From Rufibacter tibetensis (GTDB lineage: Bacteria > Bacteroidota > Bacteroidia > Cytophagales > Hymenobacteraceae), in contig NZ_CP012643.1 of assembly GCF_001310085.1 (NCBI RefSeq), forward strand, positions 4,222,001 through 4,286,000: a stretch of 64,000 nucleotides of DNA. Direction: 5' to 3'. A program made the translations under genes and the position numbers. The notes under the pieces were generated by a model that ran no database searches, was not told the DNA's origin, and saw nothing but the letters and a program-made list of their open reading frames with translations. This document shows, one piece after another, positions 59,860-64,000 of this stretch. Each line of letters starts with the position of its first letter. Positions within the stretch are counted from its first letter, which is position 1.

Positions 59860-62800
59860 TTACTTAGTAGAAGATCCTGCTTCTTTTTCCCAGCCTTCTG
59901 GTCGGCGCCACTTTACAGGGGCAGCGGGTTCAGGTTTAAGTTTTATTTCTTTAGTTTTCAGGAGTTCCATTGCTTCAGCCACGGCGCGTTCCAGTTGCGG
60001 GTCTTTCCCGGCAATTACGTCAGCGGGTTTGTTTAGCACCTCAATGTCTGGGGCTACGCCTTCGCCCTCTACGGCCCATTCCCCGTTCGCATCCACAAAA
60101 CCACCGCGGGGTGCCACCATGCGGCCACCGTCAATAAAAGGAGGGGTGTCCCAGGTACCTACCAGCCCACCCCAGGTACGGGTACCTACAATAGGTCCAA
60201 TTTCCATTTTCCGGAACAAATAAGGCAGCAAGTCTCCGCCAGAGCCCGCCATTTCGTTCACGATCATCACCTTTGGCCCCCAGATGCCGGACATTGGGGT
60301 GGTGAATGGCCGATGGTCGCCTACCTTGCTGTTGAAGTACCCGTGCAGCTCTCGGCCCATAATGTCTACCATGTAATCGGCGGCAGAGCCCCCGCCGTTG
60401 TTGCGTTCATCAATGATGGCGCCTTGTTTGTCCTGTTGCCCGAAGTAATACCGGTTAAAGGAAGTATAGCCACCCTGACCCGTATTGGGCACATACACAT
60501 AGGCCAACTTGCCGCCCGAAAGCTCGTCCACTTTGCGGCGGTTGCCTTCAATCCAGGCAATCCGGCGGAGACCTGCTTCACTAGGAATGGGTACTACCGT
60601 GACCATGCGTGAGCCTTCCAAAGTTGGTTTGCTGTTGATGCGCAGCACGGTTTGGCGGTCGGCAGTTGCCTCAAACGATTTGTAGATGTTTTCCGGGGCT
60701 TTTACCGGAACGCCATTTACTTCCAGAATATAGTCTCCGGGTTTGATGTTCAGGCCCGGAGCCCGGAGCGGAGCACGCAGGTCTGGGTTCCAGGCTTCTC
60801 CGTTGTAAATCTTGCTGATGCGGTAAAAGCCTTTGTCTACTTCATAATCAGCGCCTAATAAACCTACTGGTACCCGTTTCACCTCAGGGAAATCACCACC
60901 CGAAGTGTAGGAGTGACCTACTGAAACTTCACCACCCAGAATGTCAATCAAATAATGGAGTTCTGACCGGTGCTTCACATGCTCTAGCCACGGGCTGTAC
61001 CATTCGTAAATTTTATTCCAGGGAGCCCCGTGTACATTGTTCACGTACAGGAAATCACGTTGGTAGCGCCAGCCTTCCCTGAAGATCTGCTTCCATTCGG
61101 CGGCTGGGTCTACCTTCACCTTCAGGTCAGTCAGTTTCAATTTACCTTCGCCTGCTTTTGGCACGGTAGCCGTGGGCACAATGCTCCAGGTACTGCCGCT
61201 GCGGTACAGCAGATTCTTCCGGTCAAAGGAAATGGAAGCGTCCATCACCTTAGTCAGGAACTCGGTAGACTTTACATCTTTCAGGCTGTACTTGTGCAGG
61301 TTTTCTCCTTCCTGGTTCAACACACTTTCCAGGTAAAAGACCTGACCTTCGGGTCCGGCAAGCAAGGCTGTGTAATTACGCTCCGGTACCTGAATGGGGA
61401 TAATGCGTTGACTTAGACCTTCCATGTCAATCTTCACCTGCACTAAGGGTTTTACTACTTTGGCTTCGCCTTTCTGGCCGCTTCTGGTTCTGGGCTCCTG
61501 TCCTTTCTTTTGCGGTGGAGTTTCCTGTAGGCCGGTGGTAGGTTGCTTCGGGTCGGTTTCCTCAGTTTGAGCCAACTCTTCATCACTGCGGGGCAGGAGT
61601 GGCGAAGGCGTGTCTTTGGACAACACAATCATGTATAAACTGCGGGTGACGGGCCGGTCATAGCTGCTCATGTCCAGCCAGCCGGTGTTCAGGCCGTAAT
61701 TGGTGCTGGCCAGAAAGTACAGGTACTTGCCGCTCTCGTCCCACACCGGAGAGAGGGCGTCGGCCATCTTATCGGTGAGCTGGTGGCTTTGGTTTGTTTC
61801 TACGTTGTGCACCTTCACCACTTTGAACTGGTTTGGCAGCAGGCGGGTATAGGCCAGCCATTTGCTGTCTGGTGACCACACCGGGTTCAGGGTGCGGTCT
61901 GGGTGCGCATATCCTTCGGTGTCGGCCTTCTTTATTTTGCCTGAGGCTACCTCCACATACCAAAGGTTATAATCAGTGTCTGTGAAGGCGATGTACTGGT
62001 TGTTGGGCGACCACTCGGGCTTAAAGAAAAAAGTAGGGTTGGGAATGGCGATGCTGCGGGGTTTGGTCAGGCCTTCCTGATCCCCAATCATAAGCTGGTA
62101 TTCGCCGCTGGCATCAGAAAACCAGGCAATCTTTTTACCGTCCGGTGACCAGGTAGGGTAGCGGTCGGCGGCTCCCGGATTATGGGAAATGTTTCGCCAA
62201 TCGCCCTCTTCTTTGGGAACTGTAAATACCTCGCCTCGAGCTTCAAACAAGGCGCGCTTTCCGCCGGGGCTTAAAGAAGCATGGGTCAGCTGAGTAGGCG
62301 TAATATCTGCCCAACGGGGCCGGGCCCAGTCAAAGTCGCCGCGCACTTCAATGGTGAGTTGCTTGGTTTCGTTTGTTTTGGGGTTAAGCAGATGCAGGTA
62401 GCCTGCCTGTTCATACACCAGCATGCCCGCGGCAGCATCCAGGTTCTTGGTGTCAAACTGCTTGTGAAAGGTATGTTGCTTTAGTTCTTTGGTATTCGGA
62501 TTATAAGACCAGATGTTGTTGGCGTAATCCCGTTCCGACAGGAAGTACACAATGCCGTCCATCCAAACCGGACTGGTGTGCCGCTCTTTGTTTGCCTGAG
62601 GCGTTTGTTGCAGTGCATAGGTTTTCAGGTCTACAATCCAGATAGGCTGAGCCTGCCCTCCGCGGTAGTTTCGCCATTCAGGGTCCCAGAAGGTGATGGG
62701 CTGGTAAGCCGCAAACTGCCCATCTTCTGATAACTCTCCGTTAGACGCCTGCGGTATTTTGAGGGCCTCGGGCATTCCCTGGTTTACAGAAACCGTGAAG

Positions 62801-63237
62801 AATTTAGAATTGGCGGTAGGGTGCCCGTCGCGGGCAGAGACAAACAGCACCGATTTGCCGTCTGGGGACCAGCCCGTGACATCATCATTGCCCGGGTGCC
62901 AGGTCAGGCGTTTCGGTTGGCCGCCTTCCACCGGAATTAGGTACACATCGGTATTGCCGTCGTACTGCCCGGTAAAGGCCAGCCATTTTCCGTCTGGGGA
63001 GAGGTGCGGGTTTGTTTCGGCGCCTTCATCAGAGGTCAGCCTTCGGGCGAAGCCCAGGTTGGTATTGTTGGACTGCCGGTCGGCTATCCAAATATCGTTG
63101 GCATACACAAAGGCGATATGGTTTGCGCTGATGGTGGGTTGGCGAAGGAGGCGCGTTCCCTGTGCCTGTGCCGTGGCAGGCAACGTACACAAGGCACTAC
63201 CCAGCACCGTCATTTGCAAGAGTCTTTTTATTACCAT
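59860..63237 (-). CDS. tricorn-type S41 family peptidase
   Basis: The 1125-residue protein has a signal peptide (KRLLQMTVLGSALCTLPATA, then QAQ). The N-terminal 540 residues form TolB-like/PD40 beta-propeller blades (LSPDGKWLAFTGQYDGNTDV, WSPDGKSVLFVSARDG, WSPDGKKIAWFSDASGEYQL). A PDZ domain (about 835-920, PGDYILEVNGVPVKAPEN) and an S41 protease domain follow. The nucleophile Ser lies in NEMAGSGGDLLPYLF near 1005; GAIIDERNNGGGSAADYM and GVAPDIEV are typical. It is a tricorn protease homologue that trims peptides. Here it is exported, so it works in the periplasm. Confidence 0.92.
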   Translation of the reverse strand: MVIKRLLQMTVLGSALCTLPATAQAQGTRLLRQPTISANHIAFVYANDIWIADRQSNNTNLGFARRLTSDEGAETNPHLSPDGKWLAFTGQYDGNTDVYLIPVEGGQPKRLTWHPGNDDVTGWSPDGKSVLFVSARDGHPTANSKFFTVSVNQGMPEALKIPQASNGELSEDGQFAAYQPITFWDPEWRNYRGGQAQPIWIVDLKTYALQQTPQANKERHTSPVWMDGIVYFLSERDYANNIWSYNPNTKELKQHTFHKQFDTKNLDAAAGMLVYEQAGYLHLLNPKTNETKQLTIEVRGDFDWARPRWADITPTQLTHASLSPGGKRALFEARGEVFTVPKEEGDWRNISHNPGAADRYPTWSPDGKKIAWFSDASGEYQLMIGDQEGLTKPRSIAIPNPTFFFKPEWSPNNQYIAFTDTDYNLWYVEVASGKIKKADTEGYAHPDRTLNPVWSPDSKWLAYTRLLPNQFKVVKVHNVETNQSHQLTDKMADALSPVWDESGKYLYFLASTNYGLNTGWLDMSSYDRPVTRSLYMIVLSKDTPSPLLPRSDEELAQTEETDPKQPTTGLQETPPQKKGQEPRTRSGQKGEAKVVKPLVQVKIDMEGLSQRIIPIQVPERNYTALLAGPEGQVFYLESVLNQEGENLHKYSLKDVKSTEFLTKVMDASISFDRKNLLYRSGSTWSIVPTATVPKAGEGKLKLTDLKVKVDPAAEWKQIFREGWRYQRDFLYVNNVHGAPWNKIYEWYSPWLEHVKHRSELHYLIDILGGEVSVGHSYTSGGDFPEVKRVPVGLLGADYEVDKGFYRISKIYNGEAWNPDLRAPLRAPGLNIKPGDYILEVNGVPVKAPENIYKSFEATADRQTVLRINSKPTLEGSRMVTVVPIPSEAGLRRIAWIEGNRRKVDELSGGKLAYVYVPNTGQGGYTSFNRYYFGQQDKQGAIIDERNNGGGSAADYMVDIMGRELHGYFNSKVGDHRPFTTPMSGIWGPKVMIVNEMAGSGGDLLPYLFRKMEIGPIVGTRTWGGLVGTWDTPPFIDGGRMVAPRGGFVDANGEWAVEGEGVAPDIEVLNKPADVIAGKDPQLERAVAEAMELLKTKEIKLKPEPAAPVKWRRPEGWEKEAGSSTK

Positions 63238-63515
63238 ATATCTGGGTTTAGTAGAGGTATTGAAGATAAAAATACTTTCTATAAATCAGGCATGTACCCG
63301 CATTATCTTGTTGTCCATCTCTTGTATTTTAAGCCTTGTTTTGAAAGAACAGCCACAAAACAGAAGGGCTCGTAAAGTATACCTTATTGATACCTATGTC
63401 TACTGAGGGTGGAGAGTATAGGGAAGCACTCAAAAGTTGTGTGCTTCCAGTTAAGTAACAGCTTAGGCAGCCATCGGATTTAGATGATCTGAAAACAAAA
63501 GAAACCATTGATATT
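63238..63515. other. divergent intergenic region
   Basis: A copy of the dispersed motif (TTGTTTTGAAAGAACAGCCA, then CAAAACAGAA) occurs at about 63337-63366, flanked by AGCCT and GGGCT. No gene is seen. Confidence 0.4.
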
Positions 63516-64000
63516 ATGGAGAAAAGAAAATTAGGTACCCAAGGCTTTACTGTTTCTGCGCTTGGTTTGGGGTGCATGGGCATGTCAGACTTCTACAGTA
63601 ACCGGGACGACCAGGAGTCAATCGCCACTATTCATCATGCCTTGGATTTGGGCATAGACTTTTTGGATACCGCCGACATGTATGGGGTAGGAGCCAATGA
63701 GGAATTGGTGGGAAAAGCCATTAAAGACAGACGCGACCAAGTAATCCTTGCTACTAAATTCGGGAATGTGCGCGATGAACAAGGCAACTTTATGGGCATC
63801 AACGGCACGCCCGAATACGTGCGTAAAGCATGTGAGGCCAGCCTCAAGCGATTAGGGGTTGACTACATTGACTTGTACTACCAGCATCGGGTGGACAAAC
63901 AAACCCCCATTGAAGAAACCGTAGGTGCCATGGCTGAACTGGTGAAAGAAGGGAAGGTGAGGTTCTTAGGTTTGTCAGAGGCCTCTGCTGCCACTATAAC
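63516..64000 (+). CDS. aldo/keto reductase, 3' end cut by window
   Basis: The readable 161 residues start [20 protein letters not shown] and follow the AKR pattern of the YakC/AKR13 group. The catalytic Asp and Tyr are in [14 protein letters not shown], the Lys in [10 protein letters not shown], and the His in [15 protein letters not shown]. The barrel continues beyond the edge. It uses NADPH to reduce aldehydes or ketones. It is divergent from the tricorn-type protease. Confidence 0.9.
   Translation, partial: MEKRKLGTQGFTVSALGLGCMGMSDFYSNRDDQESIATIHHALDLGIDFLDTADMYGVGANEELVGKAIKDRRDQVILATKFGNVRDEQGNFMGINGTPEYVRKACEASLKRLGVDYIDLYYQHRVDKQTPIEETVGAMAELVKEGKVRFLGLSEASAATI

Noticed and set aside
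1-64000. CRISPR arrays, transposases, phage genes, integrase
   Set aside because: No regularly spaced identical repeats and no such protein families were seen in any reading frame. The microsatellite at 35044 is not a CRISPR.

Overview
This 64 kb window is chromosomal DNA from a Bacteroidota bacterium, most likely order Cytophagales, family Hymenobacteraceae (Rufibacter, Nibribacter or a close relative). The signs are: outer-membrane receptors with a carboxypeptidase-like N-terminal domain, OmpA with thrombospondin type 3 repeats, lipoproteins, near absence of Shine-Dalgarno sites, and repeated promoter elements of the Bacteroidota form TAnnTTTG. The genus is an inference from overall impression. 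No tRNA, rRNA, transposase, phage gene or CRISPR array was seen. One structural RNA is present, RNase P RNA at about 32.4-32.8 kb.

Layout. 0-8.5 kb: a 5' piece of a KAS III gene, a tiny membrane protein, a TonB-dependent siderophore receptor with two operator-like palindromes, a YjbR protein, a potassium-channel-like protein with a zinc ribbon, a GHL10 protein and a membrane protein. 8.5-14.1 kb: an AT-rich, partly decayed accessory stretch holding remnants of an alcohol dehydrogenase and an SRPBCC gene, a serine hydrolase, DUF2200, and a gene whose two borders look like an integron-type gene cassette. 14.1-26.2 kb: a large FAD/Fe-S dehydrogenase, a 188-bp nested inverted repeat, a TonB-receptor-like outer membrane protein, an alpha/beta hydrolase, a PQQ-type sugar dehydrogenase and a PhyH dioxygenase. 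26.8-30.3 kb: an operon pheA - aminotransferase - DAHP synthase/chorismate mutase on the minus strand. 30.4-38.1 kb: START protein, bestrophin, rnpB, atypical pyruvate kinase, DUF2027-Smr, acetoacetate-decarboxylase-like protein, DUF2279. 38.2-46.4 kb: complete trpEGDCFBA plus a second DAHP synthase. 46.7-64 kb: a phenylalanine-hydroxylase-like protein without iron ligands, a tesA-ybbA-ybbP type cluster, a membrane protein, an M49 peptidase, DinB, OmpA, YchF, a tricorn-type S41 protease, and the start of an aldo/keto reductase.

The main discovery is regulatory. Both aromatic amino-acid operons carry what reads as classic ribosome-mediated transcription attenuation. The pheA operon has a 22-residue leader peptide with a run YFYGFYFF, then a rho-independent terminator ending five bases before the pheA start, and an 8-bp competing antiterminator. 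The trp operon has two tandem leader peptides, each with a Trp-Trp-His motif, each followed by its own terminator and its own antiterminator strand placed at or just after the leader stop codon. Together they would let Phe/Tyr shortage switch on one DAHP synthase isozyme (fused to chorismate mutase) and Trp shortage switch on the other. A third, weaker candidate of this kind precedes the hydroxylase-like pseudoenzyme just downstream of the trp operon.

All calls were made by reading the sequence; no alignment, folding or database search was run.
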